In this document: positions 49,025 to 62,090 of the stretch, piece after piece | Numbering within the stretch: the first letter of the stretch is position 1 | How the letters are laid out: each line of letters starts with the position of its first letter | NCBI GenBank assembly: GCA_028023455.1 | Contig: JAQFVV010012423.1 | Coordinates: forward strand, 1,131,273-1,195,272 | Length of the DNA: 64,000 nt | From: Epiperipatus broadwayi | Taxonomy: Eukaryota > Onychophora > Udeonychophora > Euonychophora > Peripatidae | Direction of reading: 5' to 3' | Notes under the pieces: model-generated | Database searches by the model: none | What the model saw: the letters and a program-made list of their open reading frames with translations, nothing else | Told to the model about the DNA's origin: nothing | Position numbers and translations under genes: made by a program

Positions 49025-49445
49025 GCAAACTGTGCTAATTATTTTTGACCAGAGAGTACACTCAGTGAATCAAAAACTATTAGACCTAACTCACTCTCTC
49101 AAAACCAGAGATACCAAACTAGCTTCATCACCACACCTCACAGACACTTGGGCAATCATCCAAGTCCCATACTCTCAGCCTCTGTCACAGAACTCATATG
49201 TTTGTGACCTGGGTGGTTGCTCACTCAATGAAGATGTGCATCTCGGACTTGCAGCTAAATACTTTTCTTGGCCTGGACTACACATCCTATCCACTTCCCA
49301 TTCCCTTTCCATATATATCCTTCCCCTCTCACCATGTTGCTCCTGAATTTCCATTTTACTATGTAATCACTCGTTTGTATACCTTTTTCTAACTTTATTT
49401 GTATCTGGTTTTTTTGATGAATAAACATTCATCACTGAGGAAAAC
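49025..49445 (+). other. Unclassified GC-richer island
   Basis: About 420 bp with markedly less A/T than its surroundings, containing CATCTCGGACTTGCAGC and many CA-rich words. It ends with GATGAATAAACATTCATC (49416-49433), a small hairpin overlapping an AATAAA. The frame 48987-49346 covers much of it without a recognisable domain. It may be the 3' part of an unknown retroposed sequence or repeat. Confidence 0.35.
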
Positions 49446-52400
49446 TTATTTGCAGCAAAATTTTTAAATTAGTAAAGATAATTATATTAAAATTTTGTTT
49501 TAATTTATTATATATGTAGTGTGTTCCAAAGAAAAGGTAATGGGTGACTAGTTCTCTCTTTAAGTTATTTACAGGCTAATCTCTGAATCAATGCATATGT
49601 TATATTGATATGTAGTATAGCTATTCACTACAAAAATTTTAATGCACTAACTAGCATGTCTATATCACAAGATATAATATAAATGTGTTAGTGTGTGTCA
49701 TATTTTAACTTGAAAGTTATGGCTGAAGAAAATGAAGTAATTCATATCACATATGGGGGTGAGCCATGAGTCTCAAAAATGTTTTCACATAGTTTGTAAG
49801 AATTTGTGGATGACAGAACGAAAATTGAAAATAATCCTCAAAGGTACAAAATATACTTACATCATCAAATTTTTTGGTCCAGACATATCTGTGCTTCTAA
49901 GTTTTGTGATGAATAACTAAGCAATGTTGCTACCTGGCGCTATAGGAAAATTGGTGAAAAAATATTACACCTTTGAGTGCATATATAAATAGTTCTCACA
50001 TAACAAAATTAATAATTAATTTTTAAAAGTTTGTAGTGTTAAAAATAAATTATAACATAAAAGTAATTTGGCTAATGGAAAAGAAGTTAAAAGAAGACAT
50101 TCTCACCAGGAATAACATACTCCAAACAAAATAAATAATACAAACTCAAAAATTTTAATAGGCTGTTATTAATCCAAAAATATGAGTTTAAAGTTGAGTT
50201 TATATTCAAAAAGTTTACAAAAATGCACAAAGTCATTCAAATGCAAATTTATAAAGATAAAATGAAAAATGTTTAAAAATTTAATGTAATGTATTACCAT
50301 AACTTAAATGTAACTTATAACAAAGAAATTGTATATTGGAAAATCATAGAAATTCAAATACTGTATTGCAATAGAAGTTGCACAATTTGTATATTGTATA
50401 TTGTGCCCCTCTGAATGGGCACAAGGAATTGAGATACTTTGTATCTATAGTGAATAGTTGTATTGTATTAAAAAATGAAATAGCCTTAGAATTTTAAAAA
50501 TTTTGCTGGAGATTGTTTAAAGTCTTAGATATTGATTGTTTATGCATTTGATTAACCACTTTATAAGTATTTATTGTTATTATTATAATAAATGAAGTAT
50601 TTAATGCAAGAAAGAGGGGTTGTTTATTATAGGAATTGGTATATTTTGGCAGGAAAATGCAAAGTTATTTTATGTTATTGTGTTTAGTATTGATTTGAAT
50701 AGTTTCCTAATCCCTTGTTCATTGATACTTATCCATTTATTCACATTAACAGCCATCTCAATTATATTTAGTCAAGATAATTTAATATTTATAGTACAGT
50801 GTATGTGCATAAATGTATATCTGTATCATGTTTCATTTCATTTTCATCTTTTAATAACATTAAACAATAGTACACTTACAATAAAGACATTTAAAGTACA
50901 GAAATTATCTTTAATAATTTAACACATATATTTTTTTCCCAATGATTAATGGATATTTGGATAGGTGAATTATTTTATAAATTAAATAAATTATTCAACA
51001 TTTTGTTCAACAGTTAATTAATATTCATTTCTTTCCAGTTTGTAAAAGTTATTTTTTTTTTATTAATATTATTTTTTGTCTTGATTTAATTGTAAAAATC
51101 AGAATGATTTTTTTTTTAAAAAAAGAAAAGATTTATTGCATATGTAATTAGCTTAAGTGCAAAAAGGTGGGAGTTGACCTTTTTGAAAAAAAAAAGACCT
51201 TTTTTGATGTGGGGGAGAGATATCTATTTAACAGAGAGTTGAGATTTAAAAATGCTCATTATTGTTATAAGTGCAGCCAGTAAAATTACTCTTCCCTGCT
51301 GTAACAAATATATTTTTTATTGAAGTCAAATTAATTTTAACAAAAAGCTTTGGAATAAACTTCTGGAAAAGTTATAAGAAATTCATTATGGAAAGATCTT
51401 CAATCAGAATGCAGTGCTAAAAAATTTAAGAAGGTACATTGGTTTTTCATTTCTCTCCTTAATTTTAAACATTTGAATTAACCACCTTATCCTTATTAAT
51501 ATTTTAAAATGAATATCGATAATGTTAAGCTTGCAGTACTTCATTTAATTATCATTATGAATAAAAATAAAATGCATGAACTTTATAATTATCTATGTGT
51601 GTTATATAATATCTCTTGGAAATATGTGCAGAACAGTTTTGCAGAATTTCTTTTAATTTTTCACTGTATTTTATTTCTTACTTTTATAAAAGCTAAATAT
51701 AAAAATTTAAAGAATATCTGTATTTTAATGTATCATGCCATTCTTAAATTAATTATGGAAAAATGACAGTATTTATTTATTTGGTATTTCTAAGATAATA
51801 TGTATTTTTAATGAAATGAATAAATGTGAATTAGCGAAATAATCAAAGGATGCTATTTTTTAGATATGTGCTTAAATCGAATGGAAGGACATAAATGCGT
51901 TTGTGTTTCTGTTCTCTTCGATAAAGATGCACTATAATAATAAAGTATTATTAATTGTGGAATTACTAATGAATCATATATTATTTGACAATATTTAAAA
52001 ATAAATTATGCATATACTAGATTAAAAATGTCAAATTCTATTTAAGAAAATTTTAAGGACAATTGCTTACTTAATGTAAAACTACTATGGAGTGAATGAA
52101 ATAATTCCTGTTCAACTGTAGCTAAAAATGGCTTATATTTCCATCATAATAAAAAGAGAAATTGATTACTTATGTGTGATTTTAGTAAACTCAAATAGCT
52201 ATGCCATGAACATTGGAGTTGCTGGATCATATTTAATTTATGATTATATATATATTTTTTGGTTATCCTACAGAAATTCATTTTATGTTCGAATTCAGTT
52301 TGGAATCCGTCCCCATATCATTTCATAAATTCGGAGTAAAACTTTGCAAGTGAACTTTTTATTTTAAATCATAGAACAAATGACTTTTGTTTCTTTATCT

Positions 52401-53562
52401 TTCCTTTATTACTTGTCATCGTTAATGTATATGATAGACAGATAGGTATATTTAAAATTATGTTTTATTTATCATTTTGGGCTATTATGATATCCTAGAT
52501 CGTCTCGGAATGCGTATTCATGAGTAGTGGATATGTTGGTAAAAATTGATTTTATATAAATATGTCTTATTTTTCTTTTACGAAGGTAAAGGAAAGAAAT
52601 ATATATATTTTTTATTATATTATTAGAGAGAGGTTTACATTTATTTTGTATATTTTATTATTTCAAAAGTGAGAATTTTAGCTTTAAAATCAACGAATGT
52701 ATAATTGAAATAGTTTGCTAGAGATGATAAAGAAACTTGTTCGTAATAATTACAACTATTACATTTTAAAAGTAACTTAAAGTCTATTCTGAATTAAAGA
52801 TTATACCTTAATGTATTATTTAATTACCGTGTTGCTCACATAGTATATAACTTAGAATTAATTTTTTTTTGTATATTCTTGTTCGCGTGTGTGTGTCTGT
52901 TTGCACAATTATATCACTTGTTTGATAAAGTTCCATTTGTGAATATTTTATGTACAAATTTCAGACATTGTCGTATTCTAAAGAATTGAATGGATTAGTA
53001 GGTTATCTGTGTGTATTTGTCTGCCAGCGTGTATATATAATGATCGATATGTAGAAGATCTTTGGGAATGGAAAGTAATCTGGATTACGTTCTAATATTT
53101 GTAGGGATGAGAGATTTTGCCTATTTAGTATATTTCAATAAATTTTCCATGAGTAGAGCCTAGTTTATGTTATGTGCATATGATGAAATGATAGTTTTGA
53201 AGTTAAATGATGAGGAAAAAATCCCCACCAATAGTGTATTTCGGAATTAAATGAATTATTGTAGAAATATTAAGTAAAGAGTTTATCTGCTCCTCATGTG
53301 AATTCCCCTTGGAACGTGTGGTTTGTATAATTGTGAAAATATAGCTCTGTGTTATTAATATGTGACCAGATGGATAGCTGAAATCAAATTCTTGATGTAA
53401 TGTTAGTGTCTTATTTTATTTATTGGTTTATGACATTGTCTGAAACGAAGTAATTGTTTAATATTTTTTTGATGAATGGATGATGTGTAGAAAAGATTGT
53501 TTTCTATTATTGTTGCTTAGACGCACACACATGCGGAATATGAATAATATCGCGAATATAAA
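49446..53562. other. AT-rich stretch, nothing recognised
   Basis: No supported gene. The frame at 50620-50922 is hydrophobic and AT-biased, without a domain. A small hairpin GTGCCCCTCTGAATGGGCAC lies near 50402. Confidence 0.45.
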
Positions 53563-53694
53563 GGTATAAAGTTATTGAAATGAAAATGGGAAATAAATGT
53601 TTTGAAGCACACTATATTCATTTAAATAATAGTATAGAGTTATTGAAATTAAAAACGAGAAATAAATGTTTGAAACATATTATATTCATTTAAT
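53563..53694 (+). repeat. 68-bp tandem duplication
   Basis: AGTTATTGAAAT(G/T), GAAATAAATGTTT and TATATTCATTTAA occur in both units (from 53563 and from 53631), with about ten differences. No coding content. Confidence 0.7.
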
Positions 53695-54989
53695 ACAGAA
53701 TTATAAATCATCAAACCATCAGAATGAATATGATTTCATTGTTATGTGTGAAAGGTATATGTAATTTAAAAAAAAAGATTATTTCATTAGTTAGAAAAAG
53801 TTACTTTGTTGATGGTCAAATATGTTAGTTTGATTTATTTTATTAATCAATAGAAAATCCTGAAATAAATATTTATTGTGCCAACAATGTAATATATTAT
53901 GTAGTTAATGATATGTTTGAATGAAATGCTTAAGTAAAGCAGATATGCAAAGTTAGAAGATCAAATTTTGTTGTTAATTTCGGATTTCAAAAGGGTATAA
54001 ATAATTTAATATCATAGGGATAATCCCAAACTGATGTTCAAGGTTTGTTTAAGAATTTTAAATCATTAAGACAAGCAGTCTTATTGTAAATAATTACTTA
54101 AATTAAATTTTCAATATAATAAATATGTTTATTTATTAAAAAACTGTGTCTTGACTTATTCTTGTATACATTCGGGTACTAATTTCCACATCACATTTCA
54201 TAGATCTATTATAAAATAGATATATTATTTTATAGTTATAATATCAAATTTGCCGGTGTCTGACAATCTTGTTTTCTTGATCCAAGCATTATAAAGATCA
54301 GCTGCCACTTGATAAATGTATAAGGAAGGTTGCCAAGTTAGTATGTTTGTTAGATGATGATGTGAGATTAAAATATCCTATTTTTGTCATTATCTTATTG
54401 CTAAACACAGTACAATATTTAGTCAATTTATTTTATTACATTTTATCATACTTTAGAATTACAACTTATGGGCCAATGTATTTTATTTAATTCAACTGTG
54501 TTTGTGAAGTTCCCTGAGATTGTATTGTTTATTCCTTGATTGGTATAGGGTAGTTGTTTAGATTATGATATACCAAGTCATAGAACTGTTTAGTAATATA
54601 ATTATAGTAAGCTGATATATGCTATACTTGGATGAGGGAAGAAATTAAGTTAAAAAGGATACTTTAATAGACTGTACAAATAAACATTGTGATTCTTTAT
54701 CATGTAATTAATTAACAAAAGGATTTACATTATATTTAATGCTTTATCATATTTCTTCTTTCATTTATTTATAATCATATATCTTGTGAACTTCCTATAG
54801 CCTCCCACTGAGCTGAGCTAAATGTAGACTTAGGTAAAAGAATCTCAGTAATAATTTTGTATAAGATATGTCATCATATTGTTCTATTCATTAATAGAAC
54901 TGGCGCCCTGGGCATTTATTCATATAATGTATATGAATGGTTGGGAGTGTAGGCTATAATATAAAAGTAATGGTAAAAAAAGAATTAAA
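53695..54989. other. AT-rich stretch, nothing recognised
   Basis: No supported gene, RNA or repeat. Confidence 0.5.
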
Positions 54990-55120
54990 ACACTAAACAT
55001 CACATGATCACTATCTCATACTAGCACATAATTGTTATTAAACAATTCAAAACAAAGCAAAACTCTCCATACAGTAGTTCATTACTATATGGAGAGTTTT
55101 GCTTTGTTTTCAATTGTTTA
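54990..55120. repeat. Second snap-back element, relative of the 33.6-kb palindrome
   Basis: CACTAAACATCACATGATCA and ACTAGCACATA match the outer arm of the 33555-33752 palindrome. Its own inner arms (55039-55072 and 55088-55120) contain GCAAAACTCTCCATA and its complement. Only the inner part is palindromic here. Confidence 0.75.
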
Positions 55121-58100
55121 AAAAAAGAATTGTTTAAAAATTTGCTTTATTTTTAAGTGAATAATTGGATTATTTAAATAATCCAAAATTTTAAATCATA
55201 AAAATATATTTGGCATTAAAATCTTAATAAGTGGCTTTAAATAAAAATTGTTCTGGATGCACTAGGAAACCTGCTTGAGTGGAGATGAGATGTCAAACCC
55301 AGTGTAGGCTTTGATTAGGGATAAAATAATAATTTAAAAGTATTATTATTAATAGGGAGATAAATATATTGCTATTTTATTATTATTGAATAGCAATCAA
55401 AAAAAAAATTAAATTTATTAAATCTTGTAAAATGAATGGTTATAGTCAATTCCTTAAGCATATTTTTTTTTTTGTAGTGAATTAAAAAACAGTCTTGAAT
55501 ATTATGGGTAGTTATTAAAAATGAAGGTAGTTGGGGTAATATTAATGATATTCACATTAATTGTTATTGGTCCATTTGGCACCACAATGCATTATAATAC
55601 AAGGTATAAATTATATAACAAAGCTGTATGGGGGGGGGTGATTAAGAAAAAGAGAATCAGAATCAACAGACTTGATTTCTAAACTTATAAAATGAAGAAA
55701 AATCTGAAAAATTTGGAATCTATTTGAATGAGATTATAAAATATTGATTATTTAAAAATATGGAATAGAAAATCTTAAAGCCTTGTATTTGTTTCAACAC
55801 TTTTTTCATCGATTTGATAATTCCTGAGATTCATACTGGAAAGGAGAAATGGGAACCATGTGGATAATAATTTACCTTAGCAAATATTACTTCGAACCAA
55901 AAACAATTCCAGATAATGTAAGCTTTTGCTTTTATTTTGTTTATATTTTTAAATTCTCAGATTTAAAAATGATTCACAGATTATTTTTATTTAAGAGAAG
56001 ATAATGGAAATGTTTGTTTTTGAGTTATTAGTATCAAGCAGAATACATTTACTTATAAATGCTAATTTCAATAAAATAATTCAAAATAATTTTGAAGAAA
56101 AATGTCAGGAGATGGAGTAAACAAATCAAAAAAGTCATTTTTGAATCATATAACTTTTAATAAAGTTAAAAGAAAATTGCGTGATTTTATTCCTTATTCT
56201 TTAAGAAAGAAAACTCATCTGCCAAATGACGGTTTAGCATGAATTTGCTTAATGATAGAAATGGAAAGTTATAGATTAATTAAAAATGCTATTGGCTTGG
56301 TAATAGGAAGAAAATGACTGAAAAGTGTGTTAGTGTAATAATTGCAGTTTTGGATTCAAAGTTCTCATGGAAAGTATAAGTCGGCAACTAGCTTTATCAT
56401 CTAGTGTCTATTCATTAATCTGTCTTATAGGTGATGATTCTGGATAAGATGAGGAGAATTGCTCCTGATTCACTAATGTTTTTTGGAATTAAATTTCTTA
56501 TAATAATTTTTGTTAAAAATTAAAAAAGCAAATATTTTCCTAATTTAGCATTACAGTGCTTATGACTTAAAGTTTTTGACGTCATAAAATTAGTTTTCCA
56601 GATCACTTAATGTTGCATATATAAATAATCATTTGACTTTTCATAATATATATGATTATCTTTAATCATTTTTATTTTCGTTTTAACTTTGAAATAATAG
56701 CTCTTTAAACCGCTTATCCACCACCCTCTTAAATTTTTGACATAATATATACATATATATGCGTATAATTTTTTTTTTTATAAAAAGACATATAAATCTA
56801 AAAATAACTTATAATTTTACATCAGCTTATATAATTATAATTTTTTAGGAATTATCTTTTTTTATTTTTATCAAATATTCTGAAGCTTAAGCTTTCTATA
56901 TTCACCATTGTTAAAACAATTTTATGCAAATTACTTTTCTACTGTCTTCTTTTTCTTTGCAGGGTGTTTTATGCCACCTGACAAAAATTAAAACAATTTT
57001 TATAACATACTGATTTGGTTTCTCTTAGGAATTAAATTAAACTATAATTTAAAATGTAACCATCTTTTGTTAATAACAATATTATAACAATCTGAGAAAT
57101 CATCTAGTTAGCTTGCAAATGTTTACATACCGTACTTCCTTTGTTAACATCTGATGAAATATTTGAATGACGGCAAACTTAAAGGAAATTAAAAACTGCA
57201 GGCATTTAATTACAAAAAAAATTTCAATTAATCTTTTGCTTTTAGTTATTCTTATAAAACTATTATAGTTATTAATTTAAAAATCTCCACCCCCTTTAAA
57301 CTTTATATGGCTATGTTAAAAGTGTTAAATGTCCTTTAAAATTGAGTCAATTATAACATTCTTTGACTACAGAATATTTAATGTAGAATTCTTATTTATA
57401 TATTAAAAATTGTACATTTTTAAAGGCAGTTTTATTGGATAAATGATTCATCTTTTAAGGAAATAGCAATAATACGCATTAAAAATTTTAAATATAAATA
57501 CTATCATATCAGATATAAAATCTTGGATATAATTATAGATTTGTGAAACACATTTGTATAAAACATATGTGCGTGTATATATACAGTTGTAAAATGCACT
57601 TCTAATAATCAAGATGAGCATTGCGATTAAGAAAATTAATAATATTTAATCACTATTAAAGAAAATCTATCTTAAGCTAGATTCATTAGTATGCACTTCA
57701 GTGCAAGATCAAAATAAAAGTGATTTTCATCATTAAATGAGACAACTGTGGATTGTAATTTATAATTTCCTTTTTTAATTAAGTTAGCCTAAAAAAAGAT
57801 TAATCATTTATTTTTCGGTTCTGCAATCTTTACTAATACAAATGGATCATAAATACATAAAAAAAAAAAATTAACAAAATCTTTAAATTGATATATTAAA
57901 ACTATATATGTTAAGTTTTCATTAATAATAATCAATTAACTAACACCATCACATGTGATTTACATAATCAGATTAATGTAAATGGGCTACTACTATGATT
58001 TCTGGAATGGGAAGTTATATGTCTTCAATTTCTGGTGATAACGAATGTCTTAATGTAATTGATATGAAATTAATTGTTTTTTTGTTTATATATACAAGCG

Positions 58101-58574
58101 TAACCTCTGATTTTGTTGACTGGTCTCCTGTGAGATTGATATGTAAATGTCCTTCTTTTTGTAAATGATTCTTATGGTTTGTGAATAAAATTTCCTTTTG
58201 AAAGATCAATTATATGACTAACTTGATAGTAATCATAAATGGACCGAATGGGGTGCGAAGAGTGCGATGGCATAAGCCACCGCATTTATTGATGCTCTGG
58301 GCCTGGATGATCGACATATTTTCCGAAAATCAAAAATAAATCAAAACATTTTATCATTTGCTAAATATTGCTACCTTTTCTTTTATGCATTTTTATTGAA
58401 TGAATGTTTGAATAAACAAAATAAGATACATATAATGCAAAACGTTATATTTTATTTTCTTGAATTTTTTTTCTTCAAATTCTGATTCAAAATAAATAAA
58501 AAATTTAATTTATGCTAATTTCAAACCAATATATCTATATCTGCAAATAAAATAATTCTTCTAAATATCTAAAT
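55121..58574. other. AT-rich stretch, nothing recognised
   Basis: No gene. G and C runs and (TA)n tracts are short. The minus-strand frame at 58015-58209 has no domain. Confidence 0.45.
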
Positions 58575-58655
58575 GTTTTTTTTTTTTATCATGTGTAGAA
58601 GAGCCTACCTTCCCCGTTGGGAAACATTGCACCGTCCCGTTTTTTCTTGGGCTAG
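58575..58655 (-). mobile_element. Possible SINE tail with a different head
   Basis: On the minus strand a GC-richer segment ends with TCTACACATGAT plus an A-run. This resembles the ACACATGAAAA tail of the SINE family whose next copy lies 30 bases away. The head (GGGACGGTGCAATG...) is not tRNA-like enough to classify. Confidence 0.3.
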
Positions 58656-58683
58656 CTCTGTTATTAATACTTTCTAAGTTTTT

Positions 58684-58780
58684 TATTTTTTTTCATGTGT
58701 CAAAGCATCATCCGGGAAGCGAATCCGCGACAACTACTTGTAAGGCAGCTGTGCTGACTATTCGACCACCAACGCTTGAC
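58684..58780 (-). mobile_element. tRNA-derived SINE, copy 3, with target duplication
   Basis: The minus strand starts AGTCAAGCGTTGGTGGTCGA, with an anticodon arm of loop CTTACAA, then CGGATTCGCTTCCCGG and the family tail TTTGACACATGAAAAAAA. Flanks TACTTTCTAAGTTTT (from 58668) and TACTTTATAAGTTTT (from 58781) are a target duplication with one mismatch. Same family as the copies at 9058 and 44018. The tRNA fold is partly lost. Confidence 0.85.
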
Positions 58781-58797
58781 TACTTTATAAGTTTTAA

Positions 58798-60592
58798 TAG
58801 CTGAAATTCACGAAAAATATATATATTATACAAATTTTAAAACCTGATTACACCTCTCTTGTTTAAAATGTATGGATAAACAAAACATTTGAAAAAAGAT
58901 TTTAAAATATAACTAAGATTTTAAACATTGGGAATAAAGATTGATGGAATTACTAAGTGCTTATGAATAATAAAAATCAGATATATTATTCTTTAATGCA
59001 GTTTACTTTTAGGATAAAAATGTTAGGATAATCTCTAGCCTAATAAATGATTAGCAAAAACTATTAAAATATTTGTGTAACGTGAACAGTATCAAATGTG
59101 TGAGTACAACAAATTTAGATCTTATAAACCAAACTATAATAATAATATTAATATATGAAGGTTCATGGTGAATAATAGCATATCCGTCTGCTACGCCTAT
59201 TATTTGAGTTTATATCTAAATTCAATAAACTTAAAATATTAGTAGCTGGCCCATTGAAAACTTTGTTCATTATCCCATATTAGGTAATAATTGGAAATAA
59301 AGATATTCTTAGACATAAGATAAAACAAGGGTGGATAATTACTGAAACTTTCACTATCTGTAAACAAACAAATCTGTCAGTCCTATTTATTTGGCACTGT
59401 TTTTCTATGAGTGGCTGTTGGAGATATCTTTATCCTACAGTGTGCTATTTAAGTAATGTTTTATCTCTATATATACATTTGTGCCTGTAATCAAATAAAA
59501 GTTATCTTTTTAAGTTACTTACTAAAAATTATTACTAATATAAACACCTTTACCCCACTTAGTGAGGGCAATTGGTCCCCCCCAAAACTCATTATTAAAG
59601 CAGAAATATTGTATGCAGAATAAGCATTTATAATGGTTGTCTCGAGGGAAAAAAATTGACCAGTTATTGCAGCTAAAAAATTACAATGTAAGTTGGGAAT
59701 ATTATGTAAAAAAAAAAAAAAATCGTATTGAGTATATATAAAAATTAAAAAAACTCTTAATGTACGATACATGCTTGGGTAAACTGTGCTGGATGTATTA
59801 TATGGGTATTTGTTAAAAATATGTATTTATGTATGTATAATAATGTAACTTAAATCTATGCAAAAAAAAATAAAATATTTAGTTTAAAGTTGTTACTACC
59901 TGTCATCCATTCACCAATTATTGTTATCCAGTTTGGTTTTCAAGCTGAAAGATTTTTTTGATTTTTTTCATGGTCATATTAGTTGCTAAGATGACTTTAT
60001 ACAGAATCTTTTAAAAAAAGATGTTTAATATCACTCTAAAAAAATGTGTTTTCATTGTCCAAAATTTCAGCAAAATAGGTCAAGAAAGTGAAACTAAATT
60101 AGCATCTAACAATTTTTTGTGTTCTTGCACATAACTTTTCCTCATTGGTTGAAAAAAAATCCATACTGAAATGTTACTTTTTTAAATTTGTACTACTATA
60201 TTATATTACTTACATGAAATTATTTAGAATTTTTAATTAATTGATTATAAAGACTTGTTATTTGTCATTAGTGTAAGAGTATTAAAATTAGCATACTGCA
60301 CATTGTCAAAACTACTTAAAAAATAAAAACCATGTATTACAAAAGAAAAAAAAGTATCTAATGATTCTGTATTTACATATTGTAATCAATATTTAAGGCA
60401 TTTTGTTTTTACAAATCACTTTATATGGTATCTAAATATGCATGCTAGCAGTGAACATTTTTTTTGTCATAAGGTATCACATTTCATTAAGTTCAGTGGA
60501 CATGTTCATTGAAATGACTTAAAAAAATTTGATTAAGTTCCATCAAACTATTTAACTACTTTCAAAAACAAATTTATTGACATTTTGATTAA
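58798..60592. other. AT-rich stretch, nothing recognised
   Basis: No supported gene. The last eight bases before the next element (60593-60600) are its left target duplication. Confidence 0.5.
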
Positions 60593-60600
60593 AAAAATAC

Positions 60601-62082
60601 GGTTGTTTTACAATAGCGTGTTGAAACCACCGGAGGGCGTTATTTCTATGCTAGCACACAGAAATATGCCATTTAGGTGGCCTCCACCACTATCGAATGT
60701 TCTATTTCTAATGTGTAAGCCTAGAAATAGTCCATTGATACAGGGGAGGGTACCGGATGACTGTGTTTATTTCTATGCTAATGCACAGAAATGTGAACAT
60801 TTAGCCAATCTTGCCGCAGAAGCTATCGTGTCAGCTTACAGCTCAGATTCGGGCTAAGTATTGTCTGAGGGTGTCTGGAATTACGATTGTCAAAACTATT
60901 TTAATATTCATTAAGACCACCTCCCCCTCTATCTCGCATGTTTTAGGAAGGTCTACTAACAATTATCAGCAGAGTCTCATGCTTCTCTAGCCCCCATTTC
61001 CTGCTGAAAAAAATGGTCCAAGTGTAGTTAAAAGTGCGATTCCCATCAAATCACACTCTAAGTCATGTTTCATGTGACAACAACTGCGAGCTGATTAATC
61101 GAATAGCTGAAATAGGACAACTTGTTTTGCCGAATGTCAAAGAAAGAACAAGGATTCTTCTCTGACTGCTGGAACCGGTGGTTTATCAAACAAAACACCT
61201 TGAAGCTGCATGCTTGCTATGTTTTTATTTTATTTTATTTTATTTTTTTTGCCTGAAGAGCCCAAAAAGTTGCTTTTAATTGCCGTATAGATTGATGTTT
61301 TTTGAGGGGGAATTACTGTCAAAACTTGGTCAATCTTCGAGTTGTTGGCATTCCGTTCTGTTAGCAATTGCAAACACCCCCCTCTTCCAAAGTTGGACTT
61401 TGGCTTGTAAATGTTACTGTTAAATGGACAATAGATTTATTTATCAAAATAAAAACAAAACAAACCAAAAAAAAAAAAAGAAGTAATTGAATCAGCTGAT
61501 TTTTTGTTTGTCATACAATACTGAACCGAAAATAGGAAAGGGTTTAATGAGAATGAAATCAAAACAAACAAAAAATCGGTTAACTACTTTTTAAAAATCA
61601 TTGGTTTTAATTGATCCGGTTTTTTTGGTTTTGTTTTTTTTTTTTGTTTGGGGTAGCCAAAATAGATTTGATAGCCGCTGTACTTTTATTTTAAATGTGA
61701 TAAACAATAACAACAACAACCAAAAAAAAAAAAGAACAAAAAAAAAATACATAGACGGTAAAAAAAAAACCCGTCCCCTTTGAAAATATAAATAATGAAA
61801 AAAGAATCAAAAGCCAAAAAAATTAAGTACTTTTTTTTTGTAAATTCATTTATTTGTAATTTTTTTGTTTATGCATTTGTTTATTTTTTTTTGTTTTGGT
61901 CATGTTTAAACAAAAAATTTGATTTGATATTACTTTTATAAATGTGATAAACAACAACAACAAAAAAATCAAAGCCAACAAAAAAAAAAAAAAGAAACTT
62001 GGCCCCGGCAACATTATATTTATCTTTGTTTACAAACCGAGCCCGCCCTCCAGCAGTTTCAACATGCTATTGTAAAACAACC
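60601..62082 (+). mobile_element. Merlin transposon, internally deleted copy, 8-bp target duplication
   Basis: Terminal inverted repeats GGTTGTTTTACAATAGCGTG (60601 on) and the complement of GGTTGTTTTACAATAGCATG (ending 62082). AAAAATAC is repeated at 60593-60600 and 62083-62090. The first 540 bp parallel the 47-kb copy (ATGCTAGCACACAGAAATAT and other blocks). Near 61141-61155 the sequence jumps from the transposase N-terminus region (CCGAATGTCAAAG) to the second-Asp region (TTCTCTGACTGCTGG), losing about 575 bp that encode the zinc ribbon and first Asp. It then enters a homopolymer-rich stretch before the shared right end (GGCCCCGGCAACATTATATT). It is a non-autonomous derivative. The short frames across it are not genes. 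Confidence 0.92.
61217..61990. repeat. Low-complexity poly-A/poly-T stretch within the deleted Merlin
   Basis: Many A and T runs of 8-13 bases with interspersed G or C (TTTTATTTTATTTTATTT, CAACAACAACAAAAAAATC, TTTTTTTTTTTGTTTG). It is longer than the corresponding part of the 47-kb Merlin, which suggests slippage expansion. Confidence 0.75.
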
Positions 62083-62090
62083 AAAAATAC

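Noticed and set aside
50620-50922. 100-residue hydrophobic protein
   Set aside because: AT-driven composition with no domain, and no supporting context.
60585-60857. 90-residue ORF
   Set aside because: It lies across the terminal repeat and subterminal non-coding part of the deleted Merlin element.
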